DNA of 64,000 nucleotides from Sinorhizobium sp. RAC02 (GCF_001713395.1 NZ_CP016450.1:1798001-1862000), one strand, 5' to 3'; positions 8,481 to 19,485 are shown, counted from the stretch's first letter. Notes: generated by a model from the sequence alone, not told the origin. Translations and numbers: made by a program.

Positions 8481-9127
8481 ATGCCGAATCTCGAAAACCT
8501 CAGGAAACAAGCCAAGCAATATGTGCGCTGGCATCGTGAACGGCACCATCCGGTGGCCGCGGTCATCCGCGCCACCCTGCCCGAGTTCCAGGATCTCACC
8601 GACCGGGATGTGCTGGATGCGCCGTTCTCGCTTGCCGATGCACAGACGCTTGTCGCTCTTCAGAATGGTTTTGCGGATTGGCCGGCGCTCAAGGCAGGAG
8701 CCCAGAGCATGAGCAACCCACCGCAACCTCACAGGAACGCCCCGCGCTCAGTGGCGCCGAACCGGTCCTCTATGTGCGCGATTTCGCCACCGCCCTCGCC
8801 TTCTTCACGGAGAAGCTCGGCTTCGCCGTCGATTTCGCCTATGGCGAACCGCCCTTCTACGGCGTTGTCGAACGCGACCACGCGCGGCTGTGCCTGCGGC
8901 AGGTCACGGAACCGGTCTTCGTCGGCGATATCCGCGCACGTGAGGAACTGTTGTCGGCATCGATCACGCTCGACAGCGCAGCCGCCATCAAGCAACTCTT
9001 CCTCGACTATCAGGCGGCGGGCGTCGCCTTCCACGCGACCTTGAAGACGCAGCCCTGGGGCACGCGCACCTTTATCGTGCTCGATCCAGACGGCAACCTG
9101 ATCCTGTTTGCCGGCCCCGGCGAGTGA
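8481..9127 (+). pseudogene. Glyoxalase-superfamily protein with N-terminal Glyoxalase_8-like domain, frameshifted
   Basis: Two frames must be joined to give one protein of about 215 residues. The first (from 8481, MPNLENLRKQAKQYVRWHRERHH) is the N-terminal helical domain found in front of some bleomycin-resistance/glyoxalase proteins. The second, one base back, carries ALSGAEPVLYVRDFATALAFF...LGFAVDF and ends PWGTRTFIVLDPDGN, a VOC metalloenzyme-like fold. The switch falls near CCC at 8717-8719; adding one C there restores a continuous reading (SNPTATSQERPALSGAEP). It is therefore either a recent one-base deletion or an error in the sequence. No slippery heptamer is obvious. If intact it would be a VOC-family binding or detoxification protein. 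Confidence 0.75.
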
Positions 9128-11020
9128 TCACTCGGCCGCCGGCACACCACGCACGATGATGCCGAGATCGTCGCTCTCGCGCACCTGCTTCAGCCGCTCT
9201 TCAGCCTGGACCGCCTCGCGCTGGCGGTTCCACATGGAGGCATAGAGGCCGTCGTCGCGCTGCATCAATTCGCCATGCGTGCCACGCTCGGCGATCACGC
9301 CGTCCTTCAGCACGATGATCTCGTCGGCCGAGATGACGGTGGAGAGACGGTGCGCGATGACGAGCGTGGTGCGGTTCTTCGAGACCACGTCGAGTGCGGC
9401 CTGGATTTCCTGCTCAGTGCGGGTGTCGAGCGCCGAGGTCGCCTCGTCGAGGATGAGGATCGGCGGGCTCTTCAGGATGGTCCGGGCGATGGCGACGCGC
9501 TGCTTCTCGCCGCCGGAGAGTTTTAGGCCGCGCTCGCCGACCATCGCCTTGAACCCTTCGGGCAGGTGGCGGATGAACGGGCCGATCTGCGCGGCCTCAG
9601 CGGCAGCCATGATGTCCGCGTCGCTGGCACCCGGCCGGCCGTAACGGATGTTGTAGGCGATCGTGTCGTTGAACAGCACGGTGTCCTGCGGCACCATGCC
9701 GATCACCGAGCGCAGGCTTTTCTGCGTCACGTCGCGCACATCCTGCCCGTCGATGGTGACCGCGCCTTCCTGCACGTCGTAGAACCGATAGAGCAGCCGC
9801 GACAGCGTTGACTTGCCGGCACCGGAGGGGCCGACGACGGCGACGGTTTTTCCCGCCGGCACGTCGAAGGAAATGCCCTTGAGGATCGGGCGTGCCGGAT
9901 CATAGGCGAAATGCACATCCTTGAAGGAGATCGCCCCATCGGAGACGGCGAGGTCGGTGGCATCCGGCTTGTCCTGCACCTCCTGCTCCACCTCGAGCAG
10001 GTCGAACATCTGCTCGATATCCGTCAGGCCCTGGCGGATTTCGCGGTAGACGAACCCGATGAAATTGAGCGGGATGGCGAGCTGGATCAGCATGGCATTG
10101 ATGAAGACGAAATCGCCGAGCGACTGCTCGCCGCGCTGCACGGCAAGCGCCGACATACCCATCATGATCGCCATGCCGACGCCGAAGATCAGCGCCTGGC
10201 CGAAGTTCAGCCAGCCAAGCGAGGTCCAGACCTGGGTCGCCGCCTTTTCGTAGCGCTCCATGGATTGATCGAAGCGGCGCGCTTCCATGTCCTCGTTGCC
10301 GAAATACTTGACTGTCTCGAAGTTCAGCAGCGAGTCGATCGCCTTCGTGTTCGCCTCGGTGTCGCTGTCGTTCATCGAACGGCGGATGGAGATGCGCCAG
10401 TCGCTCGCCCTAACGGTGAACCAGATGTAGAGCCAGACGGTGACGGCGGTGACGAGCAAGTATTGCAGCCCGTAGCCCCACCAGAAGATGGCGGCGGTCA
10501 TCAGGAATTCGATGAAGGTCGGCACGCTGTTGAGGATCGTGAAGCGCACGATCGTCTCGATGCCCTTGGTGCCGCGCTCGATGACGCGCGACAGGCCGCC
10601 GGTGCGCCGTTCCAGATGGAAGCGCAAAGACAGGCGGTGCAGGTGCACGAAGGTGCGGTAGGCAAGCTGGCGCACGGCATATTGCCCGACGCTGGCAAAC
10701 AGCGCGTCGCGCAGCTGGTTGAGGCCGGCCTGCAGGATGCGTGCGCCATTATAGGCAAGCACCAGCATCACCGCACCGAGCAGGAAGGTCGGCAGCAATG
10801 CCACGGCGTCCGCCTTGCCGTTCAGCGCATCGGTCGCCCATTTGAAGAAATAGGGCACCAGCAGCAGCACGATCTTCGACAGGAGCAGGAAGACCGAGGC
10901 CCAGACGACGCGCATCTTCAGGTCCGGCCGGTCGGAGGGCCACATGTAGGGCCAGAGGTTCACCAGCGTGTGAAAGGGGTTGCTGCTATCGGCCGAAACC
11001 GTCTTTTTCGTCGTCGCCAC
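9128..11020 (-). CDS. Atm1-type ABC exporter (permease fused to ATPase)
   Basis: A 630-residue half-transporter. Residues about 25-340 form a six-helix ABC_membrane domain, including LRFHLERRTGGLSRVIERG, a motif typical of the Atm1/HMT1 (heavy metal and glutathione-conjugate) group. The ATPase domain has Walker A GPSGAGKST, a Q-loop (MVPQDTVLF), signature LSGGEKQR, Walker B ILILDEATSALD and the H-loop histidine (IAHRLS). The dimer probably exports glutathione-linked metal or sulfur species. The GTG at 11020 is preferred because GGAGG lies five bases upstream; an ATG at 11053 is also possible. It is transcribed in the same direction as the LysM gene but is separated from it by a terminator. 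Confidence 0.9.
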   Translation of the reverse strand: MATTKKTVSADSSNPFHTLVNLWPYMWPSDRPDLKMRVVWASVFLLLSKIVLLLVPYFFKWATDALNGKADAVALLPTFLLGAVMLVLAYNGARILQAGLNQLRDALFASVGQYAVRQLAYRTFVHLHRLSLRFHLERRTGGLSRVIERGTKGIETIVRFTILNSVPTFIEFLMTAAIFWWGYGLQYLLVTAVTVWLYIWFTVRASDWRISIRRSMNDSDTEANTKAIDSLLNFETVKYFGNEDMEARRFDQSMERYEKAATQVWTSLGWLNFGQALIFGVGMAIMMGMSALAVQRGEQSLGDFVFINAMLIQLAIPLNFIGFVYREIRQGLTDIEQMFDLLEVEQEVQDKPDATDLAVSDGAISFKDVHFAYDPARPILKGISFDVPAGKTVAVVGPSGAGKSTLSRLLYRFYDVQEGAVTIDGQDVRDVTQKSLRSVIGMVPQDTVLFNDTIAYNIRYGRPGASDADIMAAAEAAQIGPFIRHLPEGFKAMVGERGLKLSGGEKQRVAIARTILKSPPILILDEATSALDTRTEQEIQAALDVVSKNRTTLVIAHRLSTVISADEIIVLKDGVIAERGTHGELMQRDDGLYASMWNRQREAVQAEERLKQVRESDDLGIIVRGVPAAE

Positions 11021-11097
11021 GCTGGCCTCCGCGGGACGGCTGCCCGGCCCCATAGAGTCCCGGTCCCGGTTGTTTCGGGTGCTCCAGGACTGCTCGA

Positions 11098-11128
11098 ATG
11101 AAAATGCGGCGCCCGCTGGGCGCCGCAT
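11098..11128 (-). terminator. Terminator of the LysM protein gene
   Basis: ATGCGGCGCCC (11104-11114) pairs perfectly with GGGCGCCGCAT (11118-11128) across a 3-base loop. On the minus strand it is followed by TTTTCATTC. Confidence 0.85.
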
Positions 11129-11185
11129 CCATGAGATAGGTCCTTGCCGGCCGCTTCGCAACAGCCGGCAGGAAATTGCCGTGGA

Positions 11186-13564
11186 TCAATTCCCGCGCAC
11201 GTGCTTGCGGTGCATCTTCTCGGCTTCCGCGTCGGTTTCCATCGCCTTGTCCGGCACGCCGAAGACCTGGCCGGGAATGATGCGGTCCGGATCGGTGATC
11301 TGGGCCTCGTTGGCGAGGTAAATCGTCGTGTAGCGCACGCCCTTGCCGTAGATGCGGCGGGAGATCTGCCACAGCGTATCGCCGCGACGGATGATGACCG
11401 AGGTCTTGCTGGCTTGAAGCGGCGCCTGCTCGACGGTTTCGGGCTCTTCCGCAACCGCTTCGCCGCTGCCCGCAGCAGTGCCGGTGCCAGTGCCACCGGC
11501 GACCGTGCCGGTCTCGCTCCCGGTCGCGGACGCAGTGCCGCCGGCCGTCGTCGTGTCCTCTGCCGGGCTCGTGGTTTCGGCGACTGGCGCGCCGCCGACG
11601 CCTTCGGTTGCGGTCGCCACGACATTCGCCGTTGCGGCGGTGAGCGCGGGCATGCCTTCGAGGGCGGCAAGCGCCTGCTGGTAGGCTTCCTTGCCAGCGC
11701 CGGCCGGTACGGCAGCGAGGCGGTCGAGTGCCGTCGAGGCCCAGCCCTTCAGCTTCGCGATGGCCGCCGCCACATCCGCGGCTGCGCCGGCCGGCGGCGC
11801 AAAACCGGTGATGCCCTTGAGTGCAGCTTCGAGCGCCGTGCGGGCGGTCTGGATCTCCGCCGGCGCCGCATTGCGGCCCTCGGAGAACAGCGTGACGAAC
11901 TGCTGCTGCAGGACAGTCACCTGCGCGGCCATGCCCTCGATGGAGGTATCGGCAGCGGACGACGCAGCCTTGACCACGGTTTCAGCCTTCTCGATGGCCG
12001 GTGCCAGCGCATCGGCAACGGCCGTCTCGATCGACCCCAGGGCGGCGCCAACGGCAGCGGCATCGCTCGGCAGGGCCTGGAGGCGGGCAAGCGCAGAGGT
12101 TGCCGCGGCGGAGGCCTTGGCGGCCATCTCGCGTGCCGCTTCGCCCTCTTCTGCGCCAGGCTTGAACTCGGACAGCGACTTCAAGGCGATTTCCGTGGCA
12201 GAGCGGGCGGCAGCCAACTCTTCGGCGGTCGGCATCTTGCCGTTCGCGTACAGGCCCTTCAACAGCGCGATCGCCTTGTCGGCTTCACTGCGCAGCTTGT
12301 CGAACATGCCGCCGCCGATGAGGCCGAGCGCCGGGCTGGTGTTGCCGGTTGCATCGTCCTGCGCCACCACGGCAACCTGCTCGCCCTCCGGCCGGTCGAA
12401 CGGAACGGAGGCGCGGAAATCGACCTTGCTGCCGTCCGGGCTCATCACATCGGCGCGGACCGTGTGGCGACCGACCGTAAGGTTAATCGCGCCATCGGCC
12501 ACGTAGCGGCCGGCTTCGTCGGCCTTCGCCTCGCCGACAAGCGTGTCGTCAGCATAGATGCGCACGAGCGCGCCGGGCTTGGCCGTGCCGGCGATGAACA
12601 TGCGCTCACCCTCCAGCTCGACGGCCGAAACACGGGCCTGCGCCTTCGTGGCGGCGTCGGTGGCGTCCGCCGCGGTGGCGGCCGTATCAGCCGTCGCGAC
12701 CTCGCCGGACGGCTGGGTGCCTTCGCCCGTTGCCAGAGCGGTTTGCGTGCCCGCGGCTTGCCCATCGGTAGCGGTCGCAGCTGCGGCCTTCTCTTCAGGG
12801 TTCGTCGCAACCTCGCCTACGGCCGATGCCGTTTCGCCGGCCGCCTGTTCGACAGACTTCTGGGCCGCCCCAGCGGCCTCGCCAACAGCCTTCTCGGCGG
12901 TTTCCGGCACGGTGATCAGACGGCTTGCCTCGCCTGGCTTGGAGACCATGGCGAGCAGCTCGCCGCTGCTGTTCGTCGGCACGGAGACGGTTGCAACCTC
13001 TTCGGAGGTCTTGGCAACGCCCTTGTCGTCCTTGGTGTTGAGGGTCAGCTGGTAATCCCCCGCCGCGAGCGGCTGGTCGAAGACGGCGGCGAAATCGCCG
13101 GACGGGCCGATATCGGCCGTCGCGACGACGGTTTCGCCATTCTTGATTTCCAGCTTGGTGTTCGGCTGGCCGCGACCTGCAATCACCGTGGAACCGTCCG
13201 GCTCGACACGCAGCAGATCGAAGGCGGGCGTGACCCAGCCGGTTGTGGGGTCGGCCGGCGTCGTCTCGGCCTTGGCCGTTTCCTGGGTCGCGGTCTCCGT
13301 CCCGGTTGCGGTGCCGGCAGCCGGCTTCTCGACCTCGGTCGTCACCTCGCCGCTGGTCGCGGTTTCGGCCGTCGCCGGGCGGGACTGCTTGCCCTCGGCC
13401 GTCGTGGTCTCACCGCCACCTTCGGCCGGTTTGTCGACCAGGTTTGCGACGGTCGTTTCCGCCGGCTTGTCCTTGTTCATGTTGGGCAGCACGAAGAAAA
13501 CCATGAGCAGCGTTGCCGCCGCCAGCACGATCAAGGCCACCAGACCCGTCTTGTTCTTCATCAT
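11186..13564 (-). CDS. Large LysM-domain protein with Ig-like repeats and Ala/Thr-rich linkers
   Basis: A 792-residue protein with one membrane helix near the N-terminus (TGLVALIVLAAATLLMVFF), so most of it should sit in the periplasm. A Thr/Glu/Ala-rich low-complexity stretch leads to a beta-sandwich repeat (LLRVEPDGSTVIAGRGQPN...). A second similar repeat follows (VSAVELEGERMFIAGTAKPG...), then a long Ala-rich helical region. The C-terminus is a LysM domain (RRGDTLWQISRRIYGKGVRY) that binds peptidoglycan. The function is probably cell-wall associated. Start: tandem ATGs at 13564 and 13561 after AGAGAG; the ORF opening further upstream reads through the intergenic region. A dedicated terminator follows the gene. 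Confidence 0.8.
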   Translation of the reverse strand: MMKNKTGLVALIVLAAATLLMVFFVLPNMNKDKPAETTVANLVDKPAEGGGETTTAEGKQSRPATAETATSGEVTTEVEKPAAGTATGTETATQETAKAETTPADPTTGWVTPAFDLLRVEPDGSTVIAGRGQPNTKLEIKNGETVVATADIGPSGDFAAVFDQPLAAGDYQLTLNTKDDKGVAKTSEEVATVSVPTNSSGELLAMVSKPGEASRLITVPETAEKAVGEAAGAAQKSVEQAAGETASAVGEVATNPEEKAAAATATDGQAAGTQTALATGEGTQPSGEVATADTAATAADATDAATKAQARVSAVELEGERMFIAGTAKPGALVRIYADDTLVGEAKADEAGRYVADGAINLTVGRHTVRADVMSPDGSKVDFRASVPFDRPEGEQVAVVAQDDATGNTSPALGLIGGGMFDKLRSEADKAIALLKGLYANGKMPTAEELAAARSATEIALKSLSEFKPGAEEGEAAREMAAKASAAATSALARLQALPSDAAAVGAALGSIETAVADALAPAIEKAETVVKAASSAADTSIEGMAAQVTVLQQQFVTLFSEGRNAAPAEIQTARTALEAALKGITGFAPPAGAAADVAAAIAKLKGWASTALDRLAAVPAGAGKEAYQQALAALEGMPALTAATANVVATATEGVGGAPVAETTSPAEDTTTAGGTASATGSETGTVAGGTGTGTAAGSGEAVAEEPETVEQAPLQASKTSVIIRRGDTLWQISRRIYGKGVRYTTIYLANEAQITDPDRIIPGQVFGVPDKAMETDAEAEKMHRKHVRGN

Positions 13565-13722
13565 CAACTCTCTTTCTGTCCCGGTTTCCCGGGGTCCCCT
13601 CCTGAAATTGCTATCGATTCGCAGTGTTTTACACAAGGTTCAGGGGGCAATCCGGGGCTTCGGCCCCGTGCTTTTTCGTCATTATCCTTGACGGGCTGCC
13701 GGCAGGGTGGCTGAATCCCCTC

Positions 13723-14343
13723 ATGAGTGAACAAACCTTGCCGATTCGATCCGTCTGCGTTTACTGCGGCTCCCAGCCGGGCCGTGATTCGTCCTATATC
13801 GCCGCCGGGCGACGTCTGGGCCAGGCGATGGCCGAAAACCATCTGCGCCTCGTCTATGGCGGCGGCACGAAGGGCATCATGGGGGCGGTCGCCAGCGGCG
13901 TGCTCTCGCATGGCGGCCGCGTCACGGGCATTATACCGCAATTCCTCGTGGATATGGAGGCCACCCGTCATTCACTGGGCCAGCTCAGCGAATTGATCAT
14001 CACGCCCGACATGCACGAGCGCAAACACAAGATGTTCGATCGCGCCGACGCGTTCGTGGCGCTACCGGGCGGCATCGGCACGCTGGAAGAAATCGTCGAG
14101 GTGATGACCTGGGCGCAGCTCGGCCGCCACCGCAAGCCGATGGTCTTTGCCAATATCGGCGGCTTCTGGGATCCGATGCTGAAGCTCATCCGCCACATGG
14201 CGGACGAAGGCTTCATCCATACCGCCCATCTCGTCCAGCCGCTCGTCATCGACGATCCGGAAGAGATCGTCGCAGCGCTCGTCGATCATTGGGCGGGACA
14301 GGTCGACCGCGACGGCGAAGCGGACATTATCGCGCGCCTCTGA
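13723..14343 (+). CDS. LOG-family protein (TIGR00730), nucleoside 5'-monophosphate phosphoribohydrolase
   Basis: A 206-residue Rossmann-like protein. VCVYCGSQPGRD at the N-terminus and the LRLVYGGGTKGIMG and PGGIGTLEE motifs (the PGGxGTxxE signature) place it in the LOG/lysine-decarboxylase-like family. Characterised members release the base from cytokinin or purine riboside monophosphates; the catalytic Arg/Glu pair is in the ERKHKMFDRADAF and GTLEE segments. The ATG at 13723 follows an upstream in-frame region without family similarity. The gene is divergent from the LysM gene and ends in front of a bidirectional terminator. The old label 'lysine decarboxylase' should not be used. Confidence 0.9.
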   Translation: MSEQTLPIRSVCVYCGSQPGRDSSYIAAGRRLGQAMAENHLRLVYGGGTKGIMGAVASGVLSHGGRVTGIIPQFLVDMEATRHSLGQLSELIITPDMHERKHKMFDRADAFVALPGGIGTLEEIVEVMTWAQLGRHRKPMVFANIGGFWDPMLKLIRHMADEGFIHTAHLVQPLVIDDPEEIVAALVDHWAGQVDRDGEADIIARL

Positions 14344-14367
14344 AGCGTTCTGCTAAAGCATTGTAAA

Positions 14368-14395
14368 AAGCCGAAGGTCCGCAACCTTCGGCTTT
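14368..14395. terminator. Bidirectional terminator between LOG gene and rarD
   Basis: AAAGCCGAAGGT (14368-14379) is perfectly complementary to ACCTTCGGCTTT (14384-14395), with a 4-base loop and A/T at both outer ends. It lies between two convergent genes. Confidence 0.88.
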
Positions 14396-14406
14396 CTGTT
14401 TGCCCG

Positions 14407-15351
14407 TCACTCCGCCGGCTTCAATTCCGCCGCCGCGGCACGCCTTGCCCGCGCAGAGCGCAGCATCGAGCCGGAATAGAGGAACAGGGCTGCCCAGATC
14501 AGCACGAAGGCGATCAGCTTGGTGGTGCCGAAGGGTTCGCCGAAGACGAAGACGGCGATGATGAAGATCATCGTCGGGGCGATATACTGCATGATGCCGA
14601 TGGTGGAGAGGCGCAACAGCTTGGCACCATTGGCGTAGATCATCAGCGGAATGGCCGTGATGACGCCGGTGGCGAGCAACCAGAGCACGTCCGTCATGCC
14701 GGTATCGCCGAAATGGCCCTGCCCCGTCGATTCCAGCCAGATGATATAGCCGGTCGCCGGCACGCTGAGCAGCAGCACCTCGAGGAAGAAGCCCTGGTTC
14801 GGTCCGATCGGCAATGTCTTGCGGAAGAAGGCGTAAAAACCCCAGGACAGGCAGAGGCCGAGCGACACCCATGGCAGGCCGCCCGCATCGAAGGCGAGGA
14901 TCGCCACCGCGCAGGCAGCAAGCCCGATCGCCACCATCTGCGCCGGGTCCGGCTTTTCCTTCAGCAGGACCGCGCCTAGGAAGATCGAGAAGAGCGGATT
15001 GATATAGTAGCCGAGCGCCGTCTCGATGGTGCGGCCGGCGCCGATCGCCCAGACATAGATGCCCCAGTTGACGGTGATCAGCGTGGCCGTCAACGTCGCC
15101 ATGGCAAGCATGCGCGGTGAGCGCAGTGCCGCCTTGATATCCCCCGTGCGGCCGAGCCAGATCAGCACGAGGCCGGCCAGCGGCACCGACCAGACGATGC
15201 GGTGCGCCACCACTTCCGAAGCCGGAATGTGGGCGACGGCCTTCATGAAGAAAGGCAGGAAGCCCCACAGCACATAGGCGGTCAAGGCAAAGGCAAAACC
15301 GCGCGGCGAATCGCCGGTTTGGAGACCGCTGGAGGAATTCGCGTCGGCCAT
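14407..15351 (-). CDS. rarD: EamA-family permease RarD
   Basis: A 314-residue membrane protein with about ten helices in two EamA halves. GFAFALTAYVLWGFLPFFMK and HRIVWSVP are highly typical of RarD, and AAPTMIFIIAVFVFGEP-like text near the C-terminus is the second EamA signature (here QYIAPTMIFIIAVFVFGEPF). RarD proteins are associated with chloramphenicol sensitivity in other bacteria, but the transported compound is unknown. The ATG at 15351 is preferred over the upstream 15417 because the extension is charged and absent from the family pattern. It is a single-gene unit, with 110 bases to the cimA stop upstream. Confidence 0.88.
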   Translation of the reverse strand: MADANSSSGLQTGDSPRGFAFALTAYVLWGFLPFFMKAVAHIPASEVVAHRIVWSVPLAGLVLIWLGRTGDIKAALRSPRMLAMATLTATLITVNWGIYVWAIGAGRTIETALGYYINPLFSIFLGAVLLKEKPDPAQMVAIGLAACAVAILAFDAGGLPWVSLGLCLSWGFYAFFRKTLPIGPNQGFFLEVLLLSVPATGYIIWLESTGQGHFGDTGMTDVLWLLATGVITAIPLMIYANGAKLLRLSTIGIMQYIAPTMIFIIAVFVFGEPFGTTKLIAFVLIWAALFLYSGSMLRSARARRAAAAELKPAE

Positions 15352-15462
15352 GGTGTCATTTCCCGTCGATTTATGGAATTTCCGAGGGAAATACTCCAAT
15401 AGACGTGAATACACCAATTCATTCCGGTGAAGGGAGGATGAGCGACGCTGAACCTCGCTCCC

Positions 15463-17079
15463 CTACTCCGCGGCCACCCGCCCAGCATCCCCGCGGTTCT
15501 TCAGGAGCTTGTAGACGATGGAGTCCATCAGCGCCTGGAAGGAGGCGTCGATGATGTTGTCGGAGACGCCGACCGTCCACCAGCGTGCGCCGGTTCCATC
15601 CGTCGATTCGATCAGCACGCGGGTGATCGCCTCGGTACCGCCGTTGAGGATACGCACCTTGTAGTCCGCCAGTTCCAGGTCGGCGATTTCGGCCTGGTAT
15701 TTGCCGAGGTCCTTCCGCAGCGCAAGATCGAGCGCGTTGACGGGACCGTGGCCCTCGGCGACCGACATCATCGTCTCGCCATCGACGATGACGCGCACGA
15801 CGGCTTCGGACACCGTCTTGAGCTGGCCGTTCGCATCGTAGCGGCGCTCGACCATCACGCGAAAACTCTCGACATGGAAGAAATCCGGCACCGTGCCGAG
15901 CGTGCGGGAGGCAAGCAGCGCAAAGCTCGCATCCGCCCCTTCGTAGGCGTAGCCGGTCGCCTCGCGATCCTTGACGATCTGGATCAGGCGGTCGAGCTTC
16001 GGGTCATCCTTGCCGACCGTGATGCCGCGCAGCTTCAGGGCATTGATGAAGTTCGCCTTGCCGCCCTGGTCGGACACCATGACCTTGCGCAGGTTGCCGA
16101 CGCTCTCTGGCGTGATGTGTTCGTAGGTGCGCGGGTCCTTGAGCAGTGCCGAGGCGTGGATGCCGGCTTTCGTGGCAAAGGCGGAGGCGCCGACATAGGG
16201 CGCCTGATGGTCCGGCGAGCGGTTCAGAAGCTCGTCGAAGGTGTGCGCCAGCTTGGTGAGGCCGGTCAGTTTTTCCGTATCGATGCCGATCTCGAAGCGC
16301 GCGTTGTAGGCTTCCTTCAGCGCCAGCGTCGGGATGAGTGTTATGAGATTGGCATTACCGCAACGCTCACCGATGCCGTTCAGCGTGCCCTGGATCTGGC
16401 GCACGCCCGCCTCGACCGCGGCCAGTGAATTGGCGACGGCCTGGCCCGTGTCATTGTGCGCGTGAATGCCGAGGTTTTCGCCCGGCACGCCGGCGGCGAT
16501 GACGGTTTTCACGATCGCCTGCACTTCCGACGGCTGCGTGCCACCATTGGTGTCGCAGAGCACCACCCAACGGGCGCCGGAGGCGAAAGCCGTGGTGGCG
16601 CAGGCCAGCGCATAGTCCGGGTTCGCCTTGTAGCCATCGAAGAAGTGCTCGCAATCCACCATGGCCTCACGCCCGGAGGCCACGACGGCCTTCACCGATT
16701 CGGCGATGCTTTCGAGGTTCTCCTCGTTGGAACAGCCGAGCGCGACGCGCACGTGGTAGTCCCAGCTCTTGGCGACAAGACAGATCGCATCGCTCTTCGA
16801 ATCGAGGAGCGCTGCAAGACCCGGATCGTTGGAAGCGGAAATGCCGGCGCGCTTTGTCATGCCGAAAGCGACGAACTTGGCGCGGCCGGTGCGTTTCTTC
16901 GCAAAGAAAGCCGTATCCGTCGGGTTGGCGCCCGGATAACCGCCCTCGACATAATCCAGGCCGAACTCGTCCAGCATGCCGGCAATCGCGATCTTGTCCT
17001 CGACGGAAAAGTCGATGCCGGGCGTCTGCTGGCCATCGCGCAGCGTGGTGTCGAAAAGGTAGATACGGTGTTTTTGCAT
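15463..17079 (-). CDS. cimA: (R)-citramalate synthase
   Basis: A 538-residue enzyme of the DRE-TIM metallolyase family that condenses pyruvate and acetyl-CoA to citramalate, the entry to the threonine-independent isoleucine pathway. LFDTTLRDGQQTPG at the N-terminus, GIHAHNDTGQAVANS (the HxH metal site) and the GIGERCGN loop are clear. The C-terminal part (about 400-538) is a LeuA-type allosteric domain, which normally senses isoleucine. The length fits CimA rather than 2-isopropylmalate or homocitrate synthase, but substrate choice within this family is an inference. It is the last gene of the cysS operon, 3 bases after pip. Confidence 0.9.
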   Translation of the reverse strand: MQKHRIYLFDTTLRDGQQTPGIDFSVEDKIAIAGMLDEFGLDYVEGGYPGANPTDTAFFAKKRTGRAKFVAFGMTKRAGISASNDPGLAALLDSKSDAICLVAKSWDYHVRVALGCSNEENLESIAESVKAVVASGREAMVDCEHFFDGYKANPDYALACATTAFASGARWVVLCDTNGGTQPSEVQAIVKTVIAAGVPGENLGIHAHNDTGQAVANSLAAVEAGVRQIQGTLNGIGERCGNANLITLIPTLALKEAYNARFEIGIDTEKLTGLTKLAHTFDELLNRSPDHQAPYVGASAFATKAGIHASALLKDPRTYEHITPESVGNLRKVMVSDQGGKANFINALKLRGITVGKDDPKLDRLIQIVKDREATGYAYEGADASFALLASRTLGTVPDFFHVESFRVMVERRYDANGQLKTVSEAVVRVIVDGETMMSVAEGHGPVNALDLALRKDLGKYQAEIADLELADYKVRILNGGTEAITRVLIESTDGTGARWWTVGVSDNIIDASFQALMDSIVYKLLKNRGDAGRVAAE

Positions 17080-17082
17080 GTT

Positions 17083-18512
<1,430 letters not shown>

Positions 18513-18514
18513 GT

Positions 18515-19006
18515 CTATTCCTCCGGCGGCCAGTGATCGGTGTCGTAGTCGGGATGCTGACGGTTCGAGTCGCGGATCGTGAGGTGGCGCTCCGCCCCAC
18601 CCTCGCCCTCGTTGCTTTCGCTTTCGGCAAGTTTCGGCAGCTGGGAAAACCAGACGACGCGCGATTCGACGCCGGATTGCGCGATCGGGCGCACGTCGTC
18701 GGGATCGTCGAGAGAACCGAGTGTCACGTTGATATGGACCGAGGCGAGGCCATCATAGAACAGCGGCGTGCCGCAATCCCGGCAGAAGCCGCGGCGCACG
18801 ATCTCGGACGACTGGAACCAGCCGGGCTCGCCGCGTGTCATCGAAAAACGCTCCCGCGACGCATTGGCGAGCGGCAGGAAATAGTTGCCGGCCGCCTTCT
18901 GGCACATGCGGCAATGGCACAGATGCGGATCGCCGAGCGTGCCCTCGACACGGTAGCGCACCGCGCCGCACTGGCAGCCGCCGGTATAGATGCGCGAAAT
19001 GCTCAT
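18515..19006 (-). CDS. GFA family protein, copy 2
   Basis: A 163-residue paralogue with intact zinc ligands (GGCQCG, CHCRMCQ, GFCRDCGTPL). It differs from the other two in the C-terminal third, where an acidic insertion (ESESNEGEGG) precedes the common HPDYDTDHWPPE end. Its ATG overlaps the stop of copy 3 by four bases. It is probably soluble and cytoplasmic; the substrate is not known. Confidence 0.88.
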   Translation of the reverse strand: MSISRIYTGGCQCGAVRYRVEGTLGDPHLCHCRMCQKAAGNYFLPLANASRERFSMTRGEPGWFQSSEIVRRGFCRDCGTPLFYDGLASVHINVTLGSLDDPDDVRPIAQSGVESRVVWFSQLPKLAESESNEGEGGAERHLTIRDSNRQHPDYDTDHWPPEE

Positions 19007-19485
19007 GGCTTGCGCTCCGGCGGCCAGTCGTCGGTGTCGTGGTCAGGGTGCTGGTAGGAGACGAGGTCGGCGAGGAAGGAGGCGGCATCCTGATCCGCCA
19101 TCGTGTCCTCGCCCGGCAGGTCATGGACCGTATCCACATAGGGCAGTTTCGCCTCGATGCCCCACTGGATGCGCGGGGCGATCTCGGCCGGATCGTCGAA
19201 CGACGCGATGGTGAGCGCCACGCCGTCCGGCGCCTCATAGGTCAGCGGCGTGCCGCAATCGGCGCAGAAGCCGCGATAACCATGGTTCGACGACTGGAAC
19301 CGCTTCGGCTCGCCGCGCGTCCAGGTCAGCTTGGCGGCCCGGACGGAAACCAGCGGTAGGTAAAAATTGCCGCTCGCCTTCTGGCACATCCGGCAATGAC
19401 AGACCGACGCATCCCCGAGCGCACCTTCGACATGGAAGCGCACAGAGCCGCACTGGCATCCGCCGGTGTAGAAGGGCGTGGTCAC
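19003..19485 (-). CDS. GFA family protein, copy 3
   Basis: A 160-residue paralogue with GGCQCG, CHCRMCQ and [10 protein letters not shown] clusters and the [12 protein letters not shown] end. The GTG at 19485 is chosen because it overlaps the cysS stop as GTGA and has GGAGG seven bases upstream; an ATG at 19500 would lie deeper in cysS with no ribosome site. It is the first and least modified of the three tandem copies. Confidence 0.87.
   Translation of the reverse strand: MTTPFYTGGCQCGSVRFHVEGALGDASVCHCRMCQKASGNFYLPLVSVRAAKLTWTRGEPKRFQSSNHGYRGFCADCGTPLTYEAPDGVALTIASFDDPAEIAPRIQWGIEAKLPYVDTVHDLPGEDTMADQDAASFLADLVSYQHPDHDTDDWPPERKP

Noticed and set aside
8690..8740. Programmed ribosomal frameshift in the glyoxalase-like gene
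   Set aside because: No slippery heptamer or downstream stem is visible near the switch point. A one-base deletion or sequencing error is simpler.
11144..13714. An 856-codon reading frame opposite the LysM gene
   Set aside because: It mirrors the Ala/Thr-rich minus-strand protein and consists of Gly/Arg-rich filler; the minus strand has the signal anchor, Ig-like repeats and LysM domain.
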